From positions 99,574,871 to 99,638,870 of the forward strand of contig NC_034410.1 in assembly GCF_002078875.1 (NCBI RefSeq): a DNA stretch of 64,000 nucleotides, written 5' to 3'. A program made the position numbers and the translations under genes. Below are positions 11,408 through 49,279 of the stretch, in pieces. The DNA comes from Numida meleagris (taxonomy: Eukaryota > Chordata > Aves > Galliformes > Numididae). Every line of letters begins with the position of its first letter. Positions within the stretch are counted from its first letter, which is position 1. Below the pieces are notes generated by a model. It was not told the origin of the DNA. It saw only the letters and a program-made list of their open reading frames with translations, and ran no database searches.

Positions 11408-11455
11408 ATTCTTTCTTTATTCTTTCTTTATTCTTTTCTTTTTTTTTTTTTTTCC
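11408..11455. repeat. Polypyrimidine low-complexity tract
   Basis: Repeated TTTCTTTA-type units run into a long T run just downstream of the CpG island. The tract is low-complexity, with no coding content. Confidence 0.75.
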
Positions 11456-13871
11456 TATTTATCCCCACTGATGGAGGGAGCGTGGTGTTGTAGCCGTTGG
11501 CCTGCCGCCTTTGTGTGTGCGCGCCTGAGTTTTTGCCAAGTGCCCATCTCGGGTTTGCGTGTGTGAACAACGCTTCCCATCGCTGAGTGCTTGCCGAGTA
11601 CCTGTTGGGGACATCGATGGCTGTAACGCACCGAGACAGCGTGCTGCTTAAACGCCATCCAACAAAATAATGTGATATGCATACCTGTTCCATGTGCCTT
11701 TTTGTTGACACAACGATTTCCTGTGAACAGAATTCCATTGCTCTTATAAGAAGGGTTTTGTTAGCTGTATCCCATAAGAGTACGTAGGACCTCGTCAGAG
11801 AGGAAGAAGGTGACAGACAGTGCTGCAGATCTCTTCCCCTTGCCCACCTCTGTCTAATTTTGAATACGGAGCTCCTGATGTTAGCAAAATACGAGAAAGT
11901 GGGAAAACGAGCGGGGTTGTACACATTTTTGAGAAGGTAGTGTTAAAATGAAAGAAATGAAGTCCTGGTATGTTGTTATTTTGTGTTATTGAAAGTGTGG
12001 GCATGGCACTCTGCATGCACGTAGCCACAGTTTGTGCGCATGCAGGCAACCAACTCCGGGGCTGTCAGTTGTACATCTTCTCTCCCAGCTCCCGTTCAAG
12101 AGTTTTCACATCCCAGAACAGGCAGGGATGTAAATTGTTTTGCCATCCTTTACAAAGAAAGCTGAGGAAGTTTTCTTTTAGTGGAGGAAGTGAGGGATCA
12201 GTGAGATGCCCAGTAAAAACATTACTATTATATGGTAGAATATTGGAAGCGATAAACTAATTATAAGAAGTTTCTCAATAAGCTCAGAACGTCGGAGGAG
12301 TTTGAGATACTACTTTATGTGGTACTATTTGTAATTACAGTAAGAACAGGTAGTGCTGAAAGGCTGTGGTAAGCAATTACAGTGTTCCTTGTTTAGCTCA
12401 TAGCATAGCTTTTCAGTTAGGCATACCAAAATGGTTGGTTTTCTTTAATGGCCTACAAAAGAGGTGGTGTTTGAACTTGTCTTACTCTCCGTACTTAATT
12501 TTGTAACGAGCCAAAACATTAGCTTAGTTGTTTGTTATTCTATACGTGGAAAACAGATGTGAAATGTTCTAGCATTGCAGTGCAGGGAACTGCTTGTCCT
12601 CCCGCTCTACATGCAGCATTCCTTTCTGCTCATATAAGGTCAGGATCATTTATGGGGAAATATAAATTGCAATTCTTACACTTGACACCTCCTGATGTAT
12701 CTCAAGTCCCAGAGGCAGCACACAGTAGCCATTCTTCACGTTGCGTGCTCTTTGTCTCTGAGGAATTGCAGCCTAGCTCAGATAAAGCTGAAAGGAGTTT
12801 GTTCCAAACCACATTGGGAACTTCTGTCAAAACTGGAGATGAAATTAGTTGTATCGAGTGGTTCTCGTTGTTGATGGTGTGTTTTTTGTCTTGTTGTGTT
12901 TGTTGTTTTCCTCCTGGAAGGTGCTCACATAGCTCAGGCTCTGGATCAGAATTTTCTTCTTTTCCATTTATTTACACATTAAGTGCAAGCTTGCAGCATG
13001 TAGGAAAACAAACAGTTCTTCAAGGTCTCCTTGTATCATCACAGAATATCTGAGCTGAGTTAGTACACTACTCTTCTAGTAAAATAGCTTTGGCTTATAG
13101 ATGTAGTAACTTTTAATCACTGTTTATATATGAATTGCAAGCACTTTATATGTAACTATCTGAGAGAGATGAAAGGATAGTTTCTGGTGGGAGATCCACT
13201 GCTAAATGTGTGCAGAAAAAAAACTTTCAGATTTATACAAAGCAGTGACTGACTGTTTGTTTTGGCGGCGTATGTATTGGATGTATTCCTGCAGTACTGG
13301 GAGCATTCTAATGGAACAAAGTAGCATGTTGTATCCCAATGACTTTTTCATCTTGTGTTGCTCAGGAGTGCTTCTGTGAACTTCTAACCTCCCTGCTCTG
13401 CTGCTCCCTGAGGAGGGGAAGCAGAGGGAGGTGCCGGGCTCTGCTCCTGGGAGCCGATGGCAGGAGGGGGACGGCACTGAACTGCCGGGGAGGGGGGGGT
13501 CAGACTGGGCATTGGTCAGACCCTGGAACAGGCATTTAGTCTGCCTTGCTGCCCTTGCTCCTTTGTTACAAACATTGGGGCTTATGTTTCTGTTGTTGCA
13601 GCCAGGCTAGTTTAATATGCAGTTGTCATTCCCCATATCTGTAGATAGATCTTACCTGTGCTTTTGAGGGATTAATGTTTGTCCTTTAATTTAAAAAAAA
13701 AAAAAAAAGGAAAGAAAAAAGAAGAAATGTAACTATTTCTTCTGTTTATATTTCAAGGGAATTTCCAAGTGAAGGAAGCTAGTTTTCCCTTGTTAAGCAT
13801 TTTGTTGTTATCAGTGTCTTTCAGCTTTGCAGTCATTTGACAACATACAACCAGAAGTTGTCCTGAGTCAT

Positions 13872-13950
13872 TCCTCTCCCAGGAAGCATTCAAGGCCAGG
13901 CTGGATGGGGTTTTGAGGCACCTGGTCTAGTGAGAGCTAAAGGTCCCTAG
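13872..13950 (+). mobile_element. CR1 LINE 3' tail fragment (arm 1 of inverted pair)
   Basis: This short CR1 segment contains 'caaggccaggctggatgggg' and 'cacctggtctag' in + orientation. It is immediately followed by an opposed CR1 segment, and together the two form an imperfect inverted repeat. Confidence 0.85.
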
Positions 13951-14062
13951 AAAGGACTTATAACATCACCTACTTCTGACTCCCCTGTTGTAGGCAGGGA
14001 CACCTCCTACTAGACCAGGTGGCTCAAGGCCCCATCCACCTGAGTGCCTCCAGGGAGGGGAA
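13951..14062 (-). mobile_element. CR1 LINE 3' tail fragment (arm 2 of inverted pair)
   Basis: On the - strand this reads as the same CR1 region (ggaggcactcaggtggatgg, then cacctggtctag). Arms of about 50 bases at 13872-13930 and 14010-14062 can pair across a loop of about 80 bases. Confidence 0.85.
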
Positions 14063-16987
14063 TCGCTGGTTTAACACAGTGCATGCTAAACCAGTCTTAG
14101 GCCATGTCTTTAGACTTAGTAGTCTTCTTTTGACTATGTAAGTGTCTCCTCAGGAAATGTAGGTTTTTTGTTTTGTTTTTTTTTGTTCCTTGGATCGATG
14201 GCTATTAGAGGCCTCTTAAAGGAAAAATGCGAAGAACTCTTTGCAGAGTTTCTTACAAGGAAGAGCTTTGAATAATAAATTGTAGCTGAGATTCCATTAC
14301 AGAAGGAAGAAATTGTTTCTCACTTGTATAAAAACAGAATTTCGTTTGCAGTGTGAGCTGAAACGTAGTGATTTTTAAATAAAATTCTTAGTGGTGATTT
14401 AAAGCTGTTTTTGCCTCAAATGAAAAGTGTGCATGTTAACAGAAACAAGAAATCTGTCAGGCTGCTTTACAGGTTTACTGTGTCTCATCTGTGTGGCGCG
14501 GATGAGCCGTTATATTCTGTGGGGGAGGAGAAATATCCTTGAGACAGATGTGTGATCTGTGTTCCTTAAAACTTAATAATGCCCATAGTTTGTGTTTGCT
14601 GAATGAGTAAGCATAGTCTGCTTTGTTCAGCTAGATTTAATTTTCCCCTTCCTGACATCTCATGCTGTGCATACCTTTGTGTGTGGGAATTCATCATTTT
14701 TACCCGGTTTTCTAATAAAATAGCACTGATTTATGTGCAAATGGAATTTATTTTGGTACATATGTGTCAATTAAATGATAGAGGATCAAGTGAAAAAAAT
14801 TCTTGTTTATATATAGTATATTTAGAACACCGATGTTTCATGTATGTGTTTCTCAGAATCAGCGTATTTGTTTGTTCTGAAGATATGTGCTAGCCTCACT
14901 GTTCTTATTCACTGTTAATAGATAGGATGCTTTTCTTGCTTTAATACACATGCTTTAATTTTGAAGTGCTGGTGGGTGGGAAGAAAGCATTAATACAGCT
15001 GAGGGAGATCAGTGCATGGGAAGGCTTTTCCTCCACCTGCTGGGCAGTGTAGACAAATAGCGGTTGCTCATAAGAGAAATACTTAGAGCTTTTTAAAAAC
15101 ATACAGGAAAAGGTTCATCAGCTTCTCTTACTATAGTGGAACTTCTATTCAGACAATTTGGTTACTGTGTTATTTATCTAGTAAAAAGTTCAACAAAGGA
15201 TGATGTGGCTGTGAGAGTCTGTGCTGCTAGAAATATCTTATCTGTCGAGTGTAGCAAGCTTCTGTGTGGATTTTGCCCATGCAGATTTTGAAAGGATGCA
15301 GTCTTGCATTAGCCAGCTTTGCTTTTTCAGTTTCTTGAAAGAAGTTAATGTCTTTATGTAGACAAAATTTTTTTTGTGTGAGCGTATTAAGTTTTTGGTT
15401 GCACCGATCACTTTATCAATAAAACTTGCTTCGTGAGCTCTTGAAGACGGGAGAAAGAGGTCAAGTTAATAAAGGAAAGATGCCATAATACTGGAAACAG
15501 GTAATACTTAGTAAGTCATTCAGATATGACTGGTGACACGTTACAGAGGGGACAAGCTCCTGCAGAGTGTGGCTTTTCTTTCACACTAACCCTTTTTTTT
15601 CCCTCAGAGATCAAAAAATAACTTAAGCTGCACTGAAAAATATTCTAATTTGAATACCTGTCCAACAGGAGATCCTGCAGAAACTGAGTTCATCATCTTG
15701 CTCTGGAGGTGGAAAGCTAGATGCTTGATTTTATTCGTTTACAATCACTAGTTCAGGCTTCAGTGCATTCCTTGTTGCTGTTATCTCACTGGTGTTTCTC
15801 TCGCATCTGTTAACTGCTTGGATTCTTATTCCATGCTATTGTACTTGTGATAGGTCTTCTCATTCCTTCGATAGTTTGTTGGTTTTGTTGTTGTTTGACA
15901 GCTGGGAATTATAGGTCAGTCAGGTTTTTCTGTCATTTATGAGCAGAATTTGATTTTTAGTTACTACTAACTTTTCTAAAATGGAAAATTTTATTCCAAG
16001 CCATATCTAAGTCCCATTCCTCCTTTATATGGAGAAATGCAGCAAGTATATTATTTTTATTAGAAGTGAAACAGGGTGATAACATTCATCTCTACTAGAG
16101 GAAAATCTCTAACTGTTTTCCTAGAGAAATCCTTCTGTCCCTTTCAGATGGGATAGAAGGCAGAAGGTCTTCATTCAGTATGTCTTCTGTTATTCATGTG
16201 CAAATTTACTTTAATTTGGCAAAGTTATTAGCCTTTGTAGTAGGTTTAAAAGTCCATAATGAGAATGGGTAGACTTGCAGTTAGGAGTAACAATGAATGA
16301 ACAGAGCTTTGCTTCCAGTTTCAAGAAGCAGATGCTTCAGACTGGGATGGCAGTTGCGAACTTGGGCACAGGAAATTCTTCTCTGTTGCAGTCTGTTTTT
16401 TGTCATCTCTACAGGAGAATCAGGAGCTCATCCACTTTGTTTGCACCGTATAGCCAAAGCATTAAAAGTGCATGAAAATAAAGAAATGATTTGAAATTTT
16501 AAGATTCCAAAGATTGTAAGGACCTTTTCCATGTCCGAATGATATGTGATTTGGGGTGTAGGGGCAAGGTGAAGATGTAGGATGTGGGCAAAGGTTGTCC
16601 TGTACTTGCTCTACGTATTATGATTTCTTAATTAAAGAAGGATACATTTGCCTCAATCATTGTCTCAGCGGATTTACCTTGATCTGTGAATATTTTGATT
16701 TTGTGTTCTCATCAATGCTTCTGTCAGTAGAATTCCTGCTTGCTTCCTTCTTTCCAGAACTTAGAATAACAAGTACTGATAAAAGCTGAGGAAAAGCCCT
16801 ATGGCTGTGTTCTAGCCACACTGCTTCTACGGTTCCCATACAGTACAATCAAATCACTTAAATGTCATTTTCACTGGCAGTCAGCCTTTTTTTTTTTCCT
16901 TTGAATCATCACCTGGGATATGTAAATTCAATTTGCATATACATACGTAGCCTATGGAAGAAATGTTTTGAATATACAATGTGTTTA

Positions 16988-17518
16988 TAGATTCACGGAA
17001 TCCTTAGAGTTGGAAGGAACCTTTAAAGGTCATCTTCTAGTCTCCAACTCCCCTGCAGTGAACAGGGACACCACAGTTGGGTCAGGTTGCCCAGGGCCTG
17101 ATCCAGCCTCGCTTTGAAAGTCTTCAGGGATGGGGGCATCAACCACATCTCTAGGCAACCTGTTCCAGTGCCTCACCACCCTCACTGTAAAAGATTTTTT
17201 TGTTACATCTTGCCTAAATCTCTCCTCTTTAAGCTTGAAGCCATTTGCCCTTGTTCCATCACTACAGACCCTGCAAAAGAGTCTGTCTCCTTCTTTCCTG
17301 TAGCTCCCCTTTAGATACTGATACGCTGCTAAGAGGTCACCTTGCAGCCTTCTCTTCTCCGGGCTGAACAGCCCCAGCTCTCTCAGCCTGTCATCATAGG
17401 AGAGGTGTTCCATCCCTTGGACCATTTTTGTGGGCCTCCTCTGGACACACTCTAAGAGATCCATGTCTCTCCTGTACCGAAGACTCTACATCTGGATGCA
17501 GTACTCCAGGTGCAGATA
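16988..17518 (-). mobile_element. CR1 LINE 3' fragment, antisense in LPIN2 intron 1
   Basis: On the - strand a 144-codon frame (17464-17030) encodes the C-terminal end of CR1 ORF2, with motifs such as RRPTKMVQGMEHLSYDDRLR and RVVRHWNRLPRDV. The 3'UTR follows and ends at the decayed tail near 16990. About 530 bases are retained; the endonuclease and RT core are missing. Confidence 0.95.
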
Positions 17519-20500
17519 CTGCATTTCTGGGATGCTGTAAAACTAAATTAATACAATCTACTATGTCGTAAAGCTTTCTGTAGAAAAGTATCATTTAAAA
17601 ATGCAGTCATACTTCTTATCAGGGATTTTGATTAATGAGCAATGGGATAAGCTGTGTAGATTAACAAAGAGCGGAGGAGAAAAATAATATGGGATGCTGA
17701 TTGATCTTTGTCAGCACTATTCACTTATGAGTCTCATTATATGAGACTTGTATATGCATTCTGGGGCTAAACCACAGTAAAATCTACCCTCACTGAAGAG
17801 CTGAATTAGGGCTGCATGAAAAACATTGTTTCCGATGTGTTCCGAATTTTGTGTTCTTGCTTTTCAAAACAAAACTAATTTTCCTGTGTAAATTGTAAGC
17901 AAATGTCATAGTTAAAACCAAACTTTCTCAGAGGGAATTACATTATATTTAACTGAAAAATATTGTGGAAAGAAAAAAGACAGGGAGGCTTACTAAGCAG
18001 GCAGAGCTTATTATCTAAGTCTTACGTTATTGCCTGTGTGAAGAAGAGGAATGTGATGACTACTGTTATATATGTATCCCAGATAAGATGTCTTCCAAAA
18101 CACTTCTAGACACTTCAAAAAATAAATGTCAACTTAAAATACTGAACGGTACTAAAATAAAATAGATATAATGAGATTGTACACAAAAATAACATGAAGC
18201 TGAGTGAAAAATGTAAGATAGTGCTTCTTTTCAAACAAAGCTGGCTGTCATTCTGCTCCTAAACTTGTGTTTCTTACTATATATTAATGAAACACGTGAT
18301 AAACGAAGTGACAAGCAGAGAAATCCTAGTGATTCTTAAAATCCTATGAAAACAACTGTCATTTGTAGAATCAGTAATCTTTCCTGTGAAGCCATGTGAT
18401 ATCTGAACTTCAGTAATATAGAAAAGGACCCAGAGATGGGAGCGAACGATTAATTACAATCTTACTATGAATGTAGCAAGCCCAGCACTCAGAGCGGGAA
18501 CATGTCATCAGGACTGATTAATTTTGGCCTTGGGTGTAGTTCTTGAATTATTTTAGGAACCCAGAAGCAATTTGGTTGCATCCAATAAAGTGATTCATTG
18601 TCTCTGCATCAGAGCTTAACATATCAATCTACAAAACTTAAGGGAAGACAGAGTGAAGCTGGCGGTAGAATCCTAGGCAATCTTTTAGCTTGTCATTCAG
18701 GTAGCCCTCCAGTTTTCTGTAGCAGTCATGGAGTAACAGCTTTAGGGGAATGGGGAGTGAGAGAAGATGCATGTGTAACGTAATGACGGATGTGTCTATG
18801 TTGGGAGAATATCAATTCAAAGAATGTCTCCTATCCCCAGACCGCAGGGATAAATCATTTCTTTGTACTGCTGCGCTTAGGTTATTTCACCTACCCTGGA
18901 TTTTTGGAGAAGTAATATTATTTCAAGATTTCTCGGATCAAAAAATTAATTTTGAGTCATGGAGCCAACTGTACAACAAATTTGTATGTTCTGTCCGCAC
19001 ACCCAAATTATACTACTTAAAACAATTCAGTTTTTATGAAGTAGGAAAATATCCACAAGAAACAAAATGTTTATTTTGATACATGCTTTAGTATAAGCTT
19101 AATACCAGTTAGCTCTTTCTTATTACAATGCTATTTCATAAAAGGGTGAAGAGCAGCCTGCAAATAGCGGAGCTGGAACTGTCGTCATATTTGTCCTACA
19201 GAACTGGAATAGCCAGCCAGATGAAATTGTCAGTGGAGGGAGCAGGCACCTGGGGAGGCAGCTGATGTTCCTGAATCCTGTGCTGCTGGCTGAGCTAGAA
19301 CTTTGAACACGGCTACAGGTGCTGAAGTTACAGCAGCGGTCAGAAAGTCTGCGAGTGAGCTAACGCTCAGGAATCATTAACCAAATCCCTGCTTCTTTTC
19401 GTGGGAGCCTCAGCTACGGCCATGTGACTTAACGTCACGCAAGATCATTACCTATCAGTGCAAACATATGGCAAAGTCTGTCCATGTTATTACTTATCTC
19501 AGAGTACGAGGGGCTGTGACATTTCAAGCGAAGCCTATTGGTGAGGGAGTTTCTGTGTGAGGTTTCTTAAAGAAACGCTTCCTTTTTAACCTTAGTACTG
19601 CGTGGGAAAGTATCGTGAACATCTTTCTCTAAGAGACCAGAAGTTTTGCATAATTCTCCTACCCCTGTGTGGATGGAGAAGAAATGCTGATCCAGCATTC
19701 TGGTATGGCTGTAAACGTCACGTTTACTTGCACTTTGGAAAGTTAGATTGCTGTTTTCTGAGATGAATTTCTCAGAAAAGTATGATTTTGAAGATGACTT
19801 CAATAGGAGTGTTTCTACCCATGAGAGGGTTCCTTCTGGAATCTTGGTGAGTTTGACACTTATTGCTAATTACCAGTGCCTATTGTATAATTAGAATATC
19901 TAAAAAATTAACAGTCTGTATTTACTAATACAAGGAATACGTTAATCGGGTGTTGAACAGGTTTGCTTGGCTTCTAAGTTAAAACCTATTCTTAGGAGCA
20001 AAGACGGGTTTGGTTTGCTTCCCTTTCTTTGTTGGCTTGCTAGCTTGTTTTTGTCAAGTAGACTTTGTGCTACAGTGGTGGTTCTTTTTATGTTCACGTT
20101 TTTCCCCCTGGTGTTCAGAGTACAAATTAGTAAAACCCTTGGAAAAGATTTTCTCTGGTCAAGCAAAACTGCTACTTCATGGCTATATGCAAATATAGGT
20201 AAGATGAGATGAATCGGGGGAAGCCAATGCTATGCACGATCTTTCTCCTTTTCTACATACTCTCTTGAAAAATTTGTAACTTCTTGACTGTTTTTATCAT
20301 GTAAACAGTTTACATCGCGTGTTAGACTATCTCTTAATCCTCTAAACGTATCTCAAAATAAATAGGACATAATAATATCAACTTTCTTACAAGCTAAGAT
20401 CTGCATTTAAGTAACTTATTTTTTTTGCCATATTTAAAAGTCATGCCCTCTAAAGCTGTATCTCTCTAGAGCAATCTGACAGCTCACCTCTGAGTACCTT

Positions 20501-22842
20501 CCAGTCCTTTTCTGTTGTTGAAGCGAGCGTTTGTACAGTTCAGTACGGATACATGGTGTTGTAGGTGTCACCTTTGAGAACACGCACCAAAAAACCCCCG
20601 ACAGTTTGCCTTTACTACAGCAGTACTCCCAGTGCACAGGAAACACACGTTTATGGACAACTTTTGGATTATACCACGTGCTTTGTATATGAGTATTCCT
20701 GAACAACAGAAAAGAAATTGTTCAAGAAGACCTGTTGGTTTTGTAGCAGTCCAAATGACTTTTTTTTTAATAGTACATGGATATAATTCCTTTCTACAAA
20801 GTCTCCCACTCAAGTTATGCAAATCTATGTGTTCCCTGCTTCGTGAATTCTTAAAATTCAGCTATCTATTGTGTAGAACATGTTCAATACTTAATAAATA
20901 CTTAACTTGAGATATAGTACCATCTGATCAGTTTTGAGAGCCATTCTGTTTCTCATTCCTGTAGCATGAGGAATTCAACCACCTTACACAGGGTGAACTT
21001 AACAGATCTGACTGGTTTTTTTTAAGTGGAGGAGACAGGTTTTTATTTAGCTCTTGAGCTTCCAAAGTAGCTGTTTCCTTTTGCATTTACTTTTGTGTCC
21101 TCCCTTCCTCCCCCCGCCTGCCCACAATTTCAGTTTCTGACTTCTGCTGCATGAAGGCTTCTTGCCGGAAGTTAAAAAACAAACAACAAAGAAAACACTT
21201 CTTTGTGACATAGAACAGCGTATTTTAGATCCCTTCCTTCCTTCCACCTAGAATTCATTTCATTTACAGCTGAGGATACTAATACTATTAATAATTCTTT
21301 CTTGCAAACTTGGTAGTATTGCTTAAGTATTCAAAAATAATCTCTCTGGAGTTCCAAAAGTCACAGCTTCAACCTTTATACAGAGTTCTGGAATTTGACT
21401 GCATCGAGTAATTGTTTGGCTATCGAAACAAATAAAAGCTGAACAGTATTGTAGAATGTTGCTGTGTTACTCTTTCTTAAGTCGTCTTGTCCATCAAATG
21501 CGTCTTGAATTGCAGAACTGATGCCTGAAAGTTCTTGTTACTGTAGGGACAGCAAGCGGCTTATTCCTGGAAGGTGCTTTGTAAGCCTTGTTTTACAAAA
21601 AGTGTCTCTCTAGGTATCATTTGGGTCACTACCATCCCAAAGCTACTAAAGTATCAGTACTTCTGAGGTGTGTAGCACATCTGGACTTATTTTCCCCTGC
21701 ATTTTTCCAGCAGTTCCCCAGAAAGCCAGGGAAGTAGCTTCTTTTCATGATTGTGACAACATCAGCTAAGCTGCTCTCTATAGAGAGAGAAGAAAGAAAA
21801 GTGCAGTGAAAGATACAGCTACAACCTGATAAAGAAGAATATAAAATAGTGCCTAGAATTTTATTTACTGACTACATATAAAACAATGCTTGTGTGAACA
21901 CTTCTTTACAAAGAAAGAAGCCTTTCATGAGCCGTTGTTTTTAGTACTCGGTAGGTTCAAAAGTTCATAACTTTGTGATACATAAGTGGTAATTCTGTTT
22001 GTGTGTTTAAAAAAATATGCTGTGAGCTACGTAAACATAACAGATTGTAGAAGAAATAACTTTCCCAACTGGAAAGTAAGAATATGTGTACACTAGGTGA
22101 ATAATTTTAGTCTTAGAGGTTTGGGGGATGATTTTCTATAGTTGGGAGAGGTCAGTTACATGTCTTTGAGGGAAAACCAGAGTGTCTACCAACTGAACTC
22201 AGTTCCTAATATTTGGTGTGAAATTCTGATCTTTAAAGTAGTCACTGCTTAAGCGATAGAGAATTCCTCACTTCTTACTTCTTGAGTCCTGTTCCCTGAA
22301 ATGTAGTATATAGAATGGATGCTCCATTAAAGATGTCTATTCTTGATTGTGCCAAATATTTCTTCTAAGAAATTTAGTCTTCTTGGCATCTTAAAATCTT
22401 TTTTTTTTTTCTTTCATGAAAGTCAATACTGTAGAGACCCTTTCCAGGCAGCCAGATCATACGCATGAATGACAATGACTGTTAGCACATTTTCCCTGTA
22501 GCTTAGATGAGGATTGACTGTCAGAGTCAATTGTTTAAACGGTAAATAAACATTGTAAAAATATTGCAACCTTCCTGTCTTGGGTTGCAGCTCCATGGGA
22601 TGCAGCAGATATCCCACTTGTCAAGAGGAAGGCGTTCAGGTCCTTGCTGCTGCTCTTTCTTGTACTGCTCTGGTGCTGCTGTGGGTCTCACAGTTCTCTG
22701 GTTTTTGTCATGTTCTTCTTTGTGAGCAGAGCAGGCTTACTCACTGACTGAAACAAGAAGATGAGAATTGAGTATCTTCTTGCCAGCTGCATGAGGTAAA
22801 GGGAGCTTTTTAAGAGGGGATAGTGAGGAATGATTGAAGCAG

Positions 22843-22855
22843 CCCCCCCCCCCCC
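22843..22855 (+). repeat. C13 homopolymer
   Basis: An uninterrupted run of 13 cytosines lies in LPIN2 intron 1 and is followed by TTTT. It is prone to length error in sequencing, and the complementary strand is a G run. Confidence 0.9.
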
Positions 22856-24555
22856 TTTTGGCAAGTGAGCTGCTGTGTTGTGAGTGAGCAGTCAGTTTTG
22901 TCATTGCACATAGAACTACTTGTAAATGAAACAATTTTATTAATCTAATATTGTTGGTAAGGAGTCCATTCTGCTAATTTTATTAGCCGTTCACTGACTA
23001 TCTGTTCTTGTCTTCACCAACCATACTGTACAGAAGCTATGGGAGAAAATTCTCTAGCATGTTACCTAGCATAGTCGTTCTGTGGCTAATTCAAAAATCT
23101 CTTTAAATTGACATCATCAAGCTGTCATCGTTCTTTTTAAGTCTTGTGGAGAGGAATTCACCCATTTCTTATTTATTTTCATTAGCCTACAAACAAGGTT
23201 TCAGATTGTATTTAAGACTAGATTTATGCATACAAGCCTAGCATATATTGCCTAGTCATATTTAAATTTAAAAAATTAATTCCTCTTCACATGACTTAAA
23301 AAGAAAGACGAGGGCTTGACAGTCTCAATTTTAAAATGTTTTGGTGGCAGAATGAGGAAGGATTGCACTTAGGTTTCCATTAGAATGCTTTCATGATTTT
23401 CCTGCCTCTTTCCATTAAAGCTGGGATGTTCACAGAAGTCTTTGGGCTTCGTTTCTTTGTGACTGTCATAGTTCACCTTGTATTCTTAGTCTGAAAGGCT
23501 TACAGTCATTCAAAAGATTGCTTCAATATTTTTAATGGATTATGGTATGCAGTAAGTGGTTGTATATTTTCTTTATTTCTCATTTTTTTCCAGCTTGACT
23601 GTATCACAGTGTTCTTATGTTCATCTTCCTTTCCTTGTATTCTGTCCTACACTTCCCACTCTCATTTAGCAAGGCTTTCTTTACCTGGATTAAAATTGTT
23701 CTTTTCAATCTCATGATGTCAGGAGAATAACCAACTACAAAGACTGCAAAAGACATCTTTTCTCTTGGCTGAAACTTTGTGAAACCTCTGAGAAGTAGTT
23801 ACTATCATAACACTTCACCCTTAAAATAAGTTACTGCATGAGTATGTAAACTTGGTTAGGGCTTCTTATGTAACAAACATGTATTTAGCATTTAATATTT
23901 AGATGTAATTTCTTTAGAAGTAATGATTGTTAGCTGGTAGGTCAGCATTTGCTTCTTGTGGATGAAAGGAGTGAACTAGGTCATTCTACTAGGTTCATCG
24001 TGTTTTCTCAGAGCAAACTACTTCAGCAGCTGTTTTGAATATGGATACTTCCAAATTTCATTAAGTTTTTTGGAGAAGTATGTATTGTAGCTATAGGCGA
24101 CAGCTACTGACATTTTATCTAATCAAGAGTTAATGGGGGAGTCTTAGTACTTTTGGTTGTCTGGTATCATCTACCATGGGTAGAAGTCTTTCTTATGTCA
24201 GTTTTGAATTCTGAAGGTTGATGGCACTGGTGTTCAACAAAGATTTTACGTGCCCATAACTTTATATTGAAAAAGTTTTTACTTCTTGTTTCATGACAAA
24301 ATAAATTCACTGTTAAATAAATTTGCTATTAAGAATGGGTTTTATAATTGTGGAGACTGGTCATTATATGAGAATTGGCTCAAAATTCTGTTGGCCTCAA
24401 GGTATTTGTGTAAAGCTTGTTACATTAAGTGGAGTAACTGTTAAGTGATGTAACACATGCCTTTTGATATTTGGAAGAACTGAAAAAAAAAAAGAAACCA
24501 AACTTTTCCTTTCTTAATTGCCTTTTTTTCCCTTCTTCTGCCTTAGTCTCAGACT

Positions 24556-48413
<23,858 letters not shown>

Positions 48414-49262
48414 AAAATACTTCTCATCTAGAAATGGAATTTTCATATTCAGCTACTCAACTTCAGTTTAAATGTGAAGAACTTTCTTAATGAAGATGCT
48501 AATTTATATACCGGTACCATAAGTCTTACTAAAGAAATCACTTTAACTCCGTTGGTGTAAGACGAAGAAAATGCAAAGCTGCTGTCCAATTTTTTGTGGG
48601 GTTTTGATTTTTTTGTCTGTTTCTTTATTGCCTGTCTTTATATACGTGTTCTAAGGCACTTGAGATTGGTCTGTCATTGATGGCCATGGTACCCAAGTGC
48701 TTCATGGCAACTAAATGCTGAGTGACTTTGCATTTTCATCAGTCAGACCTTATTGTAAGCATAGATTTTTTTGTATTAGTCTTAATAGTATATTTTCTAA
48801 AACAAAGCCAAAAAGTATATGGAAACTGCCAAATAGAATGTCAGACCTATTAATAAAAACCATGGTCTACTGTTCAGATGGGCAATTAGACCTTTTTGCA
48901 GAGGATCCAGAACATAAGACCAGCGTGCTCTTTCTCAACTAAAATACAGAATATGTGTAGACATTACTAGGCTGACAGTGTGAAGACACAAAATTCATCT
49001 GTAAGTGTAAATATGCCTTTTGTCACATGTACGAGGCTGTTGTTGTACAGTTCATGCTCAGACTCCGCTGCTTTTTTTTTTAATATGCAACGCTTAACCT
49101 ATTTCATAAGCTTGTTAAAATGAAAGTTGTTGTCAGATACTTGTATGGCTTTTGTTGCTTCCAGGCTGCACTATTTCATGTTAAATTCTCATCAAGAGAA
49201 ATCTTGAACGTTTCTGTAAGAGTTGGGGAGCTGGCATTTTGATTTCACTTTTCATCATGGAG

Positions 49263-49279
49263 GTGTGTGTGTGTGTGTA
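49263..49279. repeat. (GT)n microsatellite
   Basis: About eight tandem GT units lie in the presumed LPIN2 3'UTR. The run is short but potentially variable. Confidence 0.85.

Larger units (their letters stand above)
11089..24546 (+). other. LPIN2: LPIN2 intron 1
   Basis: This 13.5 kb intron is inferred between the CpG-island donor (GTAAGC) and the acceptor TTCTGCCTTAG ending at 24546. It holds a pyrimidine tract (about 11408-11455), a poly-A run near 13691-13707, an inverted pair of CR1 tails (13872-14062), an antisense CR1 (16988-17518) and a 13-base C tract (22843-22855). A frame of 173 codons near 12532-13053 and several of 60-110 codons have no recognisable domain and are treated as chance. 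Unannotated alternative first exons could exist here. Confidence 0.6.

Noticed and set aside
12532..13053. A 173-codon + strand open frame in LPIN2 intron 1 as a gene
   Set aside because: It opens at TTG rather than ATG, shows no domain, and reads like translated non-coding DNA. There is no matching splice or polyadenylation signal.
18598..19079. Overlapping 61- and 109-codon frames as an alternative LPIN2 exon
   Set aside because: There is no good acceptor/donor pair and no lipin similarity, and they lie inside a large intron.
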